16,015 nt of DNA from CAWDLX01 sp046728155 (GCA_046728155.1 JBKPDY010000036.1:1-16015); one strand, 5' to 3'; counted from the stretch's first letter, positions 1-6,659 are shown. Notes: generated from the letters alone by a model not told the origin. Made by a program: numbers and translations.

Positions 1-184
1 CCACCAATGGCGTATCGCGCCTCGGGACTCGGCGGTGGTCACACCGGTCAGTGTCGTGCACCGGCATCGCCCGATACGGCAGATCCCGGCATCGACGGTG
101 CGGGCATCGCGACGTCGCGCGAAGCTGGCAGATCACGGCAAGGTCCTGACGGGGAAAGCCGCGGCACGGTGCCCGCGGCCATCG
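1..184. other. No supportable gene at left edge
   Basis: I see no open frame here with a ribosome binding site, a recognisable motif or convincing codon periodicity. Both strands have open frames, as is usual in high-GC DNA, but their translations are low-complexity Arg/Pro/Ala/Gly text. A GC-rich inverted repeat lies at 159-178 (CCGCGG either side of an 8-nt centre) without a following T run, so I do not call it a terminator. The tail or control region of a gene outside the window cannot be excluded. Confidence 0.4.
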
Positions 185-428
185 TGTCCACATGCTGGGA
201 AGCGACCGGAAGATCGACGTTAGGGCATCGGAAGCGCCGCCGCGCGTCGTTTCTCACGCTGGAGCACCGATCTTCGAGCTCATCCCGGATGTGAGAGGCA
301 GCAACCCTTTTCACAACGCTCCGGGAAGTCGATCTCACAACCGCCCCCGGGACACCACAGTTCGCGATACCGCCACAGGCTCCGTCCAGTCGCCGATGGC
401 AAGCACCGGAACAGTAATCTTGGTGACC
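185..428 (+). repeat. Palindromic MITE-like element, degraded copy
   Basis: This ~245 bp stretch aligns over its whole length with the reverse complement of 7022-7280. Shared blocks include TCCACATGCTGGGAA near 188, a gcatcggaagcgccgcc block near 226-242, TGGAGCACCGATCTTC near 260-275 and the GTGAGA/TCTCAC pair at 291-296 and 333-338. Its two halves are imperfectly complementary, so the whole could fold as one long hairpin centred near 314. The right half has decayed more: the last ~15 bp of the terminal repeat are not recognisable. It starts about 20 bp after the stop codon of the Clp-N gene that reads towards it. No transposase is encoded; a non-autonomous element or a structured terminator/RNA element are the main readings. 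Confidence 0.65.
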
Positions 429-448
429 TAGCCGCGCGGCACGCAGGG

Positions 449-991
449 TCAGGCTGCCGCGCGGTTGATCGCGGCGAGGATGGCGGCGTGCATATGTGGC
501 AGGCTGATGCCGCTGTCGACGATCACCTTGGCGGCCGCGCCACCGCCGTCCCGGACGATTCCGAGAAGGATGTGCTCGGTACCGATGTAGCCGTGCCTGA
601 GGTGGACCGCCTCGCGCAGTGCCAGGCCGAGAACCTTCTTCGCCCTCGTGTCGAACCGCAGCCGCCGGCCGGGCGGCCACTCCTCGAAAGGCTTGTCGCC
701 AAAGGACTCCTCCATTTTCGCCCGTACGGCGTCGAGATCGATCCCGATGGCGGAGAGCGCCTCCGCGTCCTCGGGACCGAGCTCTCCGGGGCCCATGATC
801 CGCTTGACCGACTCGCGTACCCCGTCGTAGTTCAGCCCCTCGTCGATCAACACGGCATACGCCAGGCCGTCGCGCCGGAGCATGGCCAGCAGCAGGTGCT
901 CCGGGCCGATCCGGCTGCGGCCGAGCTGGACCGCCTCGGTTTCGGCGCCCGTCACCACACCACGAGCACTCTTGGTGAACCGCTCGAACAT
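449..991 (-). CDS. Stand-alone double Clp-N domain protein
   Basis: A 180-residue protein made almost entirely of two Clp N-terminal repeats, as at the front of ClpC/ClpA chaperones, with no AAA+ module. Repeat 1 spans about residues 1-66 (FERFTKSARGVV, then GPEHLLLAML at 29-38). Repeat 2 spans about 113-178 (FDTRAKKVLGLALREA, then GTEHILLGIV at 137-146). An acidic linker ending EEWPPGRRLRF separates them. Clp-N domains in the family bind adaptors or substrates, so a role in modulating a Clp protease or binding client proteins is an inference. The ATG follows the upstream HTH gene's TAG with no gap, and a strong Shine-Dalgarno (GGAGGGGGAG, 996-1005) lies inside that gene's end, so the two are cotranscribed. 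Length and repeat structure fit the actinobacterial ClpC-like short proteins. Function is not established. Confidence 0.85.
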   Translation of the reverse strand: MFERFTKSARGVVTGAETEAVQLGRSRIGPEHLLLAMLRRDGLAYAVLIDEGLNYDGVRESVKRIMGPGELGPEDAEALSAIGIDLDAVRAKMEESFGDKPFEEWPPGRRLRFDTRAKKVLGLALREAVHLRHGYIGTEHILLGIVRDGGGAAAKVIVDSGISLPHMHAAILAAINRAAA

Positions 992-1222
992 CTAGCTCCC
1001 CCTCCGGTCAGGCCAGCGGTTTGCGTGCTTCTTGTGCACCGCTTGCTTGCTCACTTCGAGCGCCTCGGCTATCTCCTGCCAGGACCAGCCGATTCGGCGG
1101 GCGTTGGCGACCTGGAGCACCTCGAGCTGCTCAAGCAGTTTGCGGAGCGCAACCACTGCACGCAGGCCGGTGCGGGCATCGGGACTGCCGGCTGCGGCGG
1201 CTAGCTGGGTTGCCTCACTCAT
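992..1222 (-). CDS. Small HTH DNA-binding protein
   Basis: A 76-residue protein with a helix-turn-helix at residues 45-66 (GWSWQEIAEALEVSKQAVHKKH) after an amphipathic helical segment (about 18-41). It is the probable regulator of its own two-gene operon with the downstream Clp-N protein. An in-frame ATG 12 nt upstream (1232-1234) would add four residues (MVDG), but that codon lies inside the predicted -10 hexamer and the centre of an operator palindrome. The chosen ATG lies 7 nt after that hexamer and neither start has a Shine-Dalgarno, which favours a leaderless mRNA from 1222. Homology to a named regulator family is not claimed; the fold resembles sigma-region-4 or MarR-like HTHs. Direct binding to the twin operators is inferred from position. 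Confidence 0.8.
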   Translation of the reverse strand: MSEATQLAAAAGSPDARTGLRAVVALRKLLEQLEVLQVANARRIGWSWQEIAEALEVSKQAVHKKHANRWPDRRGS

Positions 1223-1225
1223 GCC

Positions 1226-1241
1226 GTCAACCATAGTTGAC
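1226..1241. promoter_or_regulatory. Operator palindrome O1
   Basis: GTCAACCATAGTTGAC: perfect 6-bp arms (GTCAAC/GTTGAC) around a 4-bp centre. It covers the predicted -10 of the HTH gene, so a bound protein would block RNA polymerase. Its sister site lies 29 bp away centre to centre. Confidence 0.7.
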
Positions 1242-1259
1242 AGCCAGCCGACGTGTCAA
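1230..1259 (-). promoter_or_regulatory. Promoter of HTH/Clp-N operon
   Basis: Read on the minus strand, there is a perfect -35 TTGACA (1254-1259), an 18-nt spacer and a TANNNT-type -10 TATGGT (1230-1235). The start codon at 1222 follows 7 nt later, so transcription would begin at or next to the ATG. Both hexamers are embedded in the two palindromic operators. Confidence 0.65.
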
Positions 1260-1270
1260 CCTAGATTGAC
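1255..1270. promoter_or_regulatory. Operator palindrome O2
   Basis: GTCAACCTAGATTGAC: the same sequence as O1 apart from the centre and one arm base (13 of 16 positions identical). It overlaps the predicted -35 TTGACA of the HTH promoter. The O1-O2 centre spacing of 29 bp is close to three helical turns, so two dimers could bind the same DNA face. Confidence 0.7.
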
Positions 1271-1326
1271 GAGATCGCGGAACCCGTCACTGGTCGGGCG
1301 GGGTGGAATGCTCGACGATCCACGAC

Positions 1327-2451
1327 TCAGCCTCCGGAATCGTCCAGCTCTGCCTCGAGGGGGGTCGCGTCGCTATCCCGATCGGCCAACCAGCCGTCCG
1401 GCAGATGGACGCGGGCGGGCGAATTCGTCCGGCCCCGGGGCAGGCCCAGCGCGACTACCGGGTACGGCTGGCTGCTGTCCAGCTTGGACAGTAGGTCGTC
1501 GAGCTCGGTCAACGACGAGGCCATGGCCATCGCCTGGCGAACCTCAGAGCCGACCGCAAAACCCTTGAGATACCAGGCCACGTGCTTGCGGAAGTCCGTG
1601 ACCGCCTCACACTCCGATCCCCGCGCGGCCACCAGCAGCTCAGCGTGACGCCGCATCACCCGTGCAACCTCGCCGAGAGTCGGCAGCACACGACGCTCGG
1701 ACCGGCCGGCGAACGCGGCGGCCAGATCGGCGAAGAGCCAGGGCCGTCCCAGGCATCCCCGCCCGACGACGACGCCGTCGGCGCCGGTCTCGCGCATCAT
1801 CCGGAGGGCGTCGTCGGCCTCCCAGACGTCGCCGTTGCCCAGCACCGGGATGTCGAGGCTCTGCTTGAGCGCCGCGATCGAATCCCAGTCGGCGGTACCC
1901 GAGTAGCGCTGGGCCGCCGTCCGGGCGTGCAGGGCCACCCACGTCGCGCCCGAGTCCTGCGCGATCCGACCGGCCTCCAGATACGTGAGATGGTCATCGT
2001 CGATGCCGGTCCTCATCTTAACCGTCACCGGGACCCCGGCCGGCTCGGCGGCGATCACCGCGGAGTGCACGATCTGGCCGAAGAGGCGGCGCTTCCAGGG
2101 CAGTGCCGAGCCGCCGCCCTTCCGGGTCACCCTTGGCACCGGGCAGCCGAAGTTCAGGTCGACGTGGTCGGCCAGGTCCTCGTCTACGACACGCTCGACC
2201 GCCTTGCGAACGGTCACCGGATCGACTCCATAGAACTGCACGCTGCGCGGCCGTTCGGCCGGCCCAAAGGTGATCATGCGTTCGGTCTTCGGATTGCGCT
2301 CCACCAGCGCCCGGGTCATCACCATCTCGCAGACGTAGAGGCCCGCACCCTGCTCCCGGCACAGTTGGCGGAAGGCGGCATTGGTGATGCCGGCCATGGG
2401 AGCCAGCACCACCGGCGGATCGATGACGAAGCGACCGAGCTTGAGCGGCAC
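1327..2451 (-). CDS. dusB: tRNA-dihydrouridine synthase (DusB-type)
   Basis: An FMN- and NADPH-dependent reductase that converts specific uridines in tRNA to dihydrouridine. The 374-residue protein shows the family landmarks in order: PMAGITN at 18-24 (FMN phosphate side), NFGCP with the catalytic Cys at 103, KMRTG at 145-149, HART at 175-178, GNGDV at 205-209 and GRGCLGRPW at 230-238. The C-terminal helical domain (about 250-340) is present, followed by a variable tail. The GTG at 2451 is the first possible start, because an in-frame TGA lies just upstream, and the LGRFVIDPPVVLAPMAG opening is typical of actinobacterial members. A good Shine-Dalgarno is not obvious. It reads toward the HTH promoter region 57 bp beyond its stop. 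Confidence 0.95.
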   Translation of the reverse strand: MPLKLGRFVIDPPVVLAPMAGITNAAFRQLCREQGAGLYVCEMVMTRALVERNPKTERMITFGPAERPRSVQFYGVDPVTVRKAVERVVDEDLADHVDLNFGCPVPRVTRKGGGSALPWKRRLFGQIVHSAVIAAEPAGVPVTVKMRTGIDDDHLTYLEAGRIAQDSGATWVALHARTAAQRYSGTADWDSIAALKQSLDIPVLGNGDVWEADDALRMMRETGADGVVVGRGCLGRPWLFADLAAAFAGRSERRVLPTLGEVARVMRRHAELLVAARGSECEAVTDFRKHVAWYLKGFAVGSEVRQAMAMASSLTELDDLLSKLDSSQPYPVVALGLPRGRTNSPARVHLPDGWLADRDSDATPLEAELDDSGG

Positions 2452-2594
2452 GCCTCGACCATCTCACACACGCCGGTGATCTAGAGAAGCCGCCACGGTC
2501 CTCACTAACCAGTGATGGGGGATGTGCGCTAGTTTTTCCTTGAGATTGACGACAGGCATGTCCCAACGTTGACCATCGATGGGGAGTTCCGCGC
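2452..2594. promoter_or_regulatory. Divergent intergenic region dus / xdhC-like
   Basis: The 143 bp between two divergent genes must hold both promoters. It contains a short inverted repeat TCACT-aacc-AGTGA (2502-2515) and an AT-richer patch (about 2530-2550). I could not find a -35/-10 pair with good spacing on either strand. GGGGAG at 2581-2586 is the Shine-Dalgarno of the rightward gene. Confidence 0.35.
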
Positions 2595-3128
2595 GTGTCA
2601 GTACCAACGCATCCCGATCCCGCCTGCGCGATGGCCCACGGCGATCTACCGCCCGAGGTGGGGCTGCGCCGGCTCATCGCAGTATTCGTCACTCCGGTCA
2701 CGGAGTTCTTGCTGCACTTCGCCAAGGACCTGGGGTACTCGACGGTCATGATGGACCCCGACGCGGGTAGGCTGCACTGGGCGGAGTGGCGCTATGCCGA
2801 CCAGGTCGTGACCGTGCCGACCGCGGACTTCGTGGACCGCGACACGGACGTGGTCCTCACCGATCACGATCGCCCGGAGCTCGGTCCCGTGCTGGAGTCC
2901 TTCCTTCGCTTGCCGGCACGCTGGATCGGTGTCATGGGCAGCCCCCGCCACACCCCTCCGCACGTCGAGGCGCTTCGCCAGATGGGCGTGCCCGACCAGG
3001 TGATCGCCCGCATACGCCGCCCGATCGGACTCAACATCGGCTCCCGTACGCCGGCCGAGATCGCGATCTCGACCCTCGCCGGACTGATCGCCGACCGCAA
3101 CCGGCGACCGGGCGGCTTCCAGTTCTAA
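2595..3128 (+). CDS. XdhC family protein, Rossmann domain only
   Basis: A 177-residue protein matching the C-terminal Rossmann half of XdhC/CoxI proteins, which help insert the sulfurated molybdenum cofactor into xanthine and CO dehydrogenases. Diagnostic text is IGVMGSPRHTPPHVEALRQM (111-130) and PIGLNIGSRTPAEIAIS (143-159). The N-terminal XdhC_CoxI domain with its conserved Cys is absent, and no molybdenum hydroxylase gene is nearby. The nucleotide-binding loop, normally GxGxxG, reads FVTPVTEF (31-38) before a conserved strand ending MMDPD, so classical dinucleotide binding is doubtful. The GTG start has a good Shine-Dalgarno (GGGGAG, 8 nt upstream). Family assignment is solid; a role in cofactor delivery is only inferred. 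It ends just before palindromic repeat copy 1. Confidence 0.85.
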   Translation: MSVPTHPDPACAMAHGDLPPEVGLRRLIAVFVTPVTEFLLHFAKDLGYSTVMMDPDAGRLHWAEWRYADQVVTVPTADFVDRDTDVVLTDHDRPELGPVLESFLRLPARWIGVMGSPRHTPPHVEALRQMGVPDQVIARIRRPIGLNIGSRTPAEIAISTLAGLIADRNRRPGGFQF

Positions 3129-3134
3129 TCCGTT

Positions 3135-3184
3135 GCAAGCAAGGGCACCTTATTGACCTCTACGGCCAATAAGGGTGCCCCTAT
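3135..3184 (+). repeat. Palindromic intergenic repeat, copy 1
   Basis: It begins GCAAGCAAGGGCACCTTATT. The arms at 3143-3155 and 3167-3180 pair over 13 bp with a one-base bulge around an 11-nt loop. It lies 6 bp after the XdhC-like stop codon, so it probably works as its terminator. The reverse complement of copy 2 (4237-4286) is nearly identical over its first half, and copy 3 (12421-12470) has the same orientation. Confidence 0.8.
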
Positions 3185-3214
3185 GGACATGTGCTCGGGG
3201 TGATGCGCTCGCCT

Positions 3215-3252
3215 TTGTCCACAGACGCGGGCTGGGGGCTTCCGTCCCCAGC
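3215..3252 (+). promoter_or_regulatory. DnaA-box-like site and hairpin upstream of AbiEi/DUF559 gene
   Basis: TTGTCCACA at 3215-3223 is an exact match to the actinobacterial DnaA box. It is followed by a perfect 7-bp inverted repeat GCTGGGG / CCCCAGC (3231-3237 and 3246-3252, 8-nt loop). Both precede a GTG start that has no Shine-Dalgarno. A regulatory role is inferred from position only; one isolated 9-mer could occur by chance. Confidence 0.4.
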
Positions 3253-3275
3253 GCGGGGCCCTGACGCTTGTCTGT

Positions 3276-4241
3276 GTGAACGCAACCGGGTACGTCGTCG
3301 AGGCGCTGGCGGAACTGTTGGCGCGGCAGCACAACGTCGCCAGCCGGCAGCAGCTGCTCGCCGCCGGTGTCGACGACGTTTCCATTACCAGGCGGATCCG
3401 CCGAGGTGAGTGGCAACGGATTGCGCCGGCGGTCTATGCGCTTGATTCCGCGGTGCTCGCCATCGAACAGCGCCGGATCGCGGCCGCGCTCTACGCCGGT
3501 GCGGAGGCTCAGCTGACCGGGACGAGCGCATTGCTGTGGTACGGGTTCCGGTATGTTCCGACCACCGATAGGGTCCACGTCCTCGTGCCCCACGCCACAC
3601 GTCGGCGTTCCACGGGTGTCATCGTGATCCAGCGCACACTCGACATGGACCAGCGACCACGTGACGGCGGGCTTTACCAGGTGGCTTCGCCCGCCCGCGC
3701 CGTCGTGGACGCAGCCCGCATATCCGGCGATCTCACGACCGTCCGAGCGATCTTCGCCGAGGCTGTGCAGCGGAAGTTCACCGACATCGACGCCATCGCG
3801 GCCGAGCTACGTCGGGCAAAGCGCAGCCGCACCGCGGTCGGCAACCGTGTGTTGGCGGAGCTCCTCGATGGCGTACGCTCCTCGCCCGAAGCGGAGCTAC
3901 GGGAGCTCGTACGGCAGAGCCAACTGTTGCCGCCGGCGCTGTGGAACCCGATCCTGGTGGCAGACGATGACACTCGGCTGCCGTCGCCGGACGGGTATCT
4001 GGCCGACGCCGGGATAGCGCTGGAGGTCGACTCCCGCGAGCATCACATGACCGGCGAGGGATTCCAGGAGACCCTCCGCCGCGGCAACGCGCTCAGCCTC
4101 AGAGGCGTGGCTGTCCTGCACTTCATGCCGACGGAGATCCGGACCGAGCCGGCACGCGTTCTCCGTGTCATCGAAGCCACCCACAGAAATCGCCTTGAGC
4201 ACCCTGCGCCCGTGTCGATCAGAGCGTACCCACGCCAATAG
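3276..4241 (+). CDS. AbiEi-like N-domain / DUF559 nuclease-like fusion protein
   Basis: A 321-residue protein. Residues about 10-60 form the winged-helix-like AbiEi antitoxin N-domain (HNVASRQQLLAAGV then RRIRRGEWQRIAPAVYAL). Residues 75-150 resemble the AbiEi middle region (LTGTSALLWYGF, then SPARAVVDAAR). Residues about 203-301 resemble the DUF559/Vsr-type PD-(D/E)XK fold: SPEAE near 203-207, SPDGY near 237-241, and the EVDSREHH signature at 250-257, with HFMPTEI following the next strand. Such proteins are common and usually orphan in actinobacteria, and no AbiEii-type toxin is adjacent. The residues expected for a metal site (Glu205, Asp239, Glu250, Asp252) seem present, so a DNase activity is possible but unproven. 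The GTG start lacks a Shine-Dalgarno. The stop codon lies inside repeat copy 2, and copy 1 lies upstream in inverse orientation. Confidence 0.8.
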   Translation: MNATGYVVEALAELLARQHNVASRQQLLAAGVDDVSITRRIRRGEWQRIAPAVYALDSAVLAIEQRRIAAALYAGAEAQLTGTSALLWYGFRYVPTTDRVHVLVPHATRRRSTGVIVIQRTLDMDQRPRDGGLYQVASPARAVVDAARISGDLTTVRAIFAEAVQRKFTDIDAIAAELRRAKRSRTAVGNRVLAELLDGVRSSPEAELRELVRQSQLLPPALWNPILVADDDTRLPSPDGYLADAGIALEVDSREHHMTGEGFQETLRRGNALSLRGVAVLHFMPTEIRTEPARVLRVIEATHRNRLEHPAPVSIRAYPRQ

Positions 4242-4286
4242 GGGACCCTTGCTTGACCGTAAACGTCAATAAGGTGCCCTTGCTTA
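4237..4286 (-). repeat. Palindromic intergenic repeat, copy 2 (inverted)
   Basis: On the minus strand it reads GTAAGCAAGGGCACCTTATT and onward, matching copy 1 nearly base for base through the loop. The inner stem TTGAC/GTCAA (4253-4257, 4265-4269) is perfect; the outer arms are less well paired. The TAG stop of the AbiEi/DUF559 gene (4239-4241) is inside it. It sits between two convergent genes and may terminate both. Confidence 0.8.
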
Positions 4287-4299
4287 CACGACGCCAGAT

Positions 4300-5679
4300 T
4301 CAGCAGACGGGCAGACGCTCACCGAGGTACCGCTCGACGTCGGCGAGACCGATCCGGTCCTGCGCCATCGTGTCACGGTCCCGTACGGTCACCGCGTCGT
4401 CGGTCAGAGTGTCGAAGTCGACCGTCACGCAATACGGAGTACCGATCTCGTCCTGTCGCCGGTAGCGACGGCCGATCGCCTGCGCGTCGTCGAACTCGAC
4501 GATCCAGCGTCGGCGAAGCGTTTCGGCCAGCGCCCGAGCCCGCGGCGAAAGCTGCTCGTTGCGGGAAAGCGGCAGCACCGCGACCTTGACCGGAGACAGG
4601 CGCGGATCGAATCGCATCACCGTGCGTTTGTCGACACCGCCCTTGGTATTAGGCGCCTCGTCCTCGTCGTACGCGTCCAGCATGAACGCCAGCACCGCGC
4701 GGGTCAGGCCGGCCGCCGGCTCGATCACGTACGGGATCCAGCGCTCCTGCCGGTCCTGGTCGAAGTACGACAGGTCGACGCCCGACTGCTTGCTGTGGGT
4801 GGAGAGGTCGTAATCGGTCCGGTTGGCGATGCCCTCCAGTTCGGAGAACTCCGTGCCGCCGAACTGGAACCGGTACTCGATGTCGACGGTGCGCTTTGAG
4901 TAGTGCGAAAGCTTCTCGGTCGGGTGCTCGTAGTAGCGAAGGTTCTCGGGTTTGAGACCAAGGTCCACGTACCAGTTCCACCGCTCCTGCAGCCAGTACT
5001 CGTGCCAGCTCTCGTCCGTGCCGGGCTCGACGAAGTACTCCATCTCCATTTGTTCGAACTCACGGGTACGGAAGATGAAGTTCCCCGGTGTGATCTCGTT
5101 CCGGAAACTCTTGCCGACCTGGGCGATGCCGAACGGGGGCTTCTTTCGGGCCGACGTGGCCACGTTGTTGTAGTTGGTGAAGATGCCCTGCGCGGTCTCC
5201 GGCCGCAGATAGTGCAGGCCCTCATCGCTTTCGACCGGGCCGAGGAACGTCTTCATCAGGCCGTTGAACATCCGGGGCTCGCTGAACGTGCCGCGGTTCC
5301 CGCAGTTGGGGCAGGTCAGCTCGGCCAGCGACGCGGGTGGCCTGCCGTGCTTGACCTCGTACGCGTCTTGAAGATCGTCGGCCCGGAACCGCTTGTGGCA
5401 GAAGGCGCACTCGGTCAACGGATCGACGAACTGCTCGAGGTGACCGGAGGCGACCCAAACGTCGCGGGCGAGGATGACGGCTGAGTCGATACCGACGATG
5501 TCATCGCGGAGCTGAACCATCGACCGCCACCACTGGCGCCGGATGTTCTCCTTCAGCTCGACACCGAGAGGCCCGTAGTCCCACGCCGAGCGGGAGCCGC
5601 CGTAGATCTCGCTCGACGGGAAGACGAAGCCTCGCCGCTTGGACAAGCTGACGATGGCATCGATGCGGTCTGCAGGCAT
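4300..5679 (-). CDS. glyS: Glycyl-tRNA synthetase, dimeric class II
   Basis: Charges tRNA-Gly with glycine using ATP; this is the single-chain alpha2 type rather than the bacterial alpha2beta2 type. The 459 residues include the N-terminal catalytic start (RRGFVFPSSEIYGG at 15-28), the zinc-site pairs CAFC (91-94) and CPNC (123-126), RPETAQGIF (159-167), motif 2 FRNEITP (192-198) with EFEQMEMEYF (207-216), motif 3 around GLTRAVLAF, and a C-terminal anticodon-binding domain with VAVLPL. The length is normal and no key residue is missing. The ATG has GGAGG ten nucleotides upstream. Upstream, across about 100 bp, lie two small genes on the same strand that may share its transcript. Confidence 0.97.
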   Translation of the reverse strand: MPADRIDAIVSLSKRRGFVFPSSEIYGGSRSAWDYGPLGVELKENIRRQWWRSMVQLRDDIVGIDSAVILARDVWVASGHLEQFVDPLTECAFCHKRFRADDLQDAYEVKHGRPPASLAELTCPNCGNRGTFSEPRMFNGLMKTFLGPVESDEGLHYLRPETAQGIFTNYNNVATSARKKPPFGIAQVGKSFRNEITPGNFIFRTREFEQMEMEYFVEPGTDESWHEYWLQERWNWYVDLGLKPENLRYYEHPTEKLSHYSKRTVDIEYRFQFGGTEFSELEGIANRTDYDLSTHSKQSGVDLSYFDQDRQERWIPYVIEPAAGLTRAVLAFMLDAYDEDEAPNTKGGVDKRTVMRFDPRLSPVKVAVLPLSRNEQLSPRARALAETLRRRWIVEFDDAQAIGRRYRRQDEIGTPYCVTVDFDTLTDDAVTVRDRDTMAQDRIGLADVERYLGERLPVC

Positions 5680-5780
5680 GGGACGTGATCCTCCAGGTAC
5701 GCGCCGGCTGGCTGTCGGCGGATTCGATCAAGTGTCAGAAACGCAGCGTACGGGTTCACGCGCGGGTGCCGCATCCAAGA

Positions 5781-6281
5781 TTAGCCGGTGACGCCGCACA
5801 CCCTGAACTCGGCGGTGGACTCGTCCTGGGTGACCTGGTAGTGCTGCGACCGGCTCGGTGTCGCGGTGGTCCGCAACACAACCGGTACATCGATGACGGT
5901 CTGGTTGGAGCTGATCACCGGATCACCGACGGTGAACCCGAGCACCGAAGGTTGCCCCTCGAAGGTGTGGACGAACTCCGACTCGGTGATCTGCAATCGC
6001 TGCTGCCGGCACAGCAGGGCGTACGCCGACGAGTAGTTCGTGTGCTGGACGGCCGTCACGTATCTGGTCACGACATCCCGCGCCTCGTCGATGATCGCCC
6101 GCTGCCCGAGCACGACCAGCCCGCCGACGCCCGCAACGCCTCCAACCAGGCAAAGAGCGGCCGCGGTGATGATCAACGCAATCGCCTGCCCACGCCGGCG
6201 CCGGGCGCCGTCCATCGGCGGCGCCACGAAGGGCGGCCGTACTCCCGGCCCCGGCGGCGGCCCCGGCACGGCTCGCGTCAT
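5781..6281 (-). CDS. Membrane-anchored DUF4878-like protein
   Basis: A 166-residue protein with a short Pro/Arg-rich cytoplasmic N-terminus (1-31, ending ARRRR), one transmembrane helix (about 32-59) and an exported domain of about 105 residues. The exported part (RDVVTRYVTAVQHTNYSSAYALLC, then VIDVPVVLR and a final VCGVTG) has the NTF2-like look of DUF4878 domains. Cys91 and Cys162 could form a disulfide outside the membrane. Its ATG overlaps the stop of the upstream ABM-like gene in an ATGA, so the two are translationally coupled. It lies 101 bp before glyS. No enzymatic role is known for such domains, and the family name is a moderate-confidence call. Confidence 0.7.
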   Translation of the reverse strand: MTRAVPGPPPGPGVRPPFVAPPMDGARRRRGQAIALIITAAALCLVGGVAGVGGLVVLGQRAIIDEARDVVTRYVTAVQHTNYSSAYALLCRQQRLQITESEFVHTFEGQPSVLGFTVGDPVISSNQTVIDVPVVLRTTATPSRSQHYQVTQDESTAEFRVCGVTG

Positions 6282-6628
6282 GGGCGCGATCGTAACTGGG
6301 TGGGCTCCCCTCGGTCCGAATCGAGGGCAATCACCGGTTCCCCCGGTCGAGCGGTCGCCAGTTCCTCGAACGCAGACGCGGCCGGGACGGCGCGGCCGAG
6401 CAGAGTGGTGGCGCGCACCCTAACGTCGTAGGAACCAAGGGCTCGCCGGTATGCGCCGACCGACTCCCACTCGGTAACGAGACACCACTGCCGCGGGTCG
6501 TCGTACGCGCGCGCGAGCCGGCCCGCACGGTAGCCGGGGCAGGCCGCGAGTGCCGCCAGCGCCTCGCCGGCCTCCGTGACGAAGGCCGACGGTTGCGCGT
6601 CGACCGTGAACCGCAGAACGACGAGCAC
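6278..6628 (-). CDS. ABM-like (antibiotic biosynthesis monooxygenase fold) protein
   Basis: A 116-residue protein starting at a GTG (MLVVLRFTVD). It shows the dimeric alpha/beta-barrel pattern of ABM-type proteins: a first strand LVVLRFTV, helix to ACPGYRAGRLARAYDDP, strand WCLVTEWES, helix AYRRALGSYDVR, then a long tail. The family includes small monooxygenases, haem-degrading enzymes and many members of unknown role; nothing fixes the substrate here. An open frame continues far upstream, but that translation is Ser/Arg/Thr-rich and opposes the divergent membrane gene, so the GTG at 6626-6628 is chosen. A TACCGT hexamer sits 7 nt before it with no Shine-Dalgarno, suggesting a leaderless mRNA. 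Its TGA overlaps the next gene's ATG (ATGA). Confidence 0.7.
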   Translation of the reverse strand: MLVVLRFTVDAQPSAFVTEAGEALAALAACPGYRAGRLARAYDDPRQWCLVTEWESVGAYRRALGSYDVRVRATTLLGRAVPAASAFEELATARPGEPVIALDSDRGEPTQLRSRP

Positions 6629-6633
6629 GCCCG

Positions 6634-6642
6634 CTACGGTAG
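6634..6642. promoter_or_regulatory. Shared palindromic -10 of divergent promoters
   Basis: CTACGGTAG offers a TANNNT-type -10 on both strands: TACCGT for the leftward ABM-like gene (7 nt before its GTG) and TACGGT for the rightward membrane gene (25 nt from its start, with GGAG between). A weak -35 (CGGACA, 19-nt spacer) can be seen for the minus strand; none is clear on the plus strand. Confidence 0.35.
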
Positions 6643-6659
6643 TCGTGAGGAGCGTTGAG

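Noticed and set aside
159..178. GC-rich inverted repeat CCGCGG...CCGCGG as a terminator
   Set aside because: No T run, very small loop and no gene known to end there.
192..431. Possible 79-aa gene (MLGSDRKIDVRASEAPPRVVS start) similar to one at 7274 on the minus strand
   Set aside because: The similarity follows from the palindromic DNA repeat, the reading frames diverge after about 35 residues and there is no ribosome site; kept as a repeat, not as genes.
48..680. Long minus-strand open frame across the left end
   Set aside because: It overlaps the Clp-N gene in another frame and its translation is low-complexity Arg/Ala/Pro text with no motif or ribosome site; a high-GC shadow.
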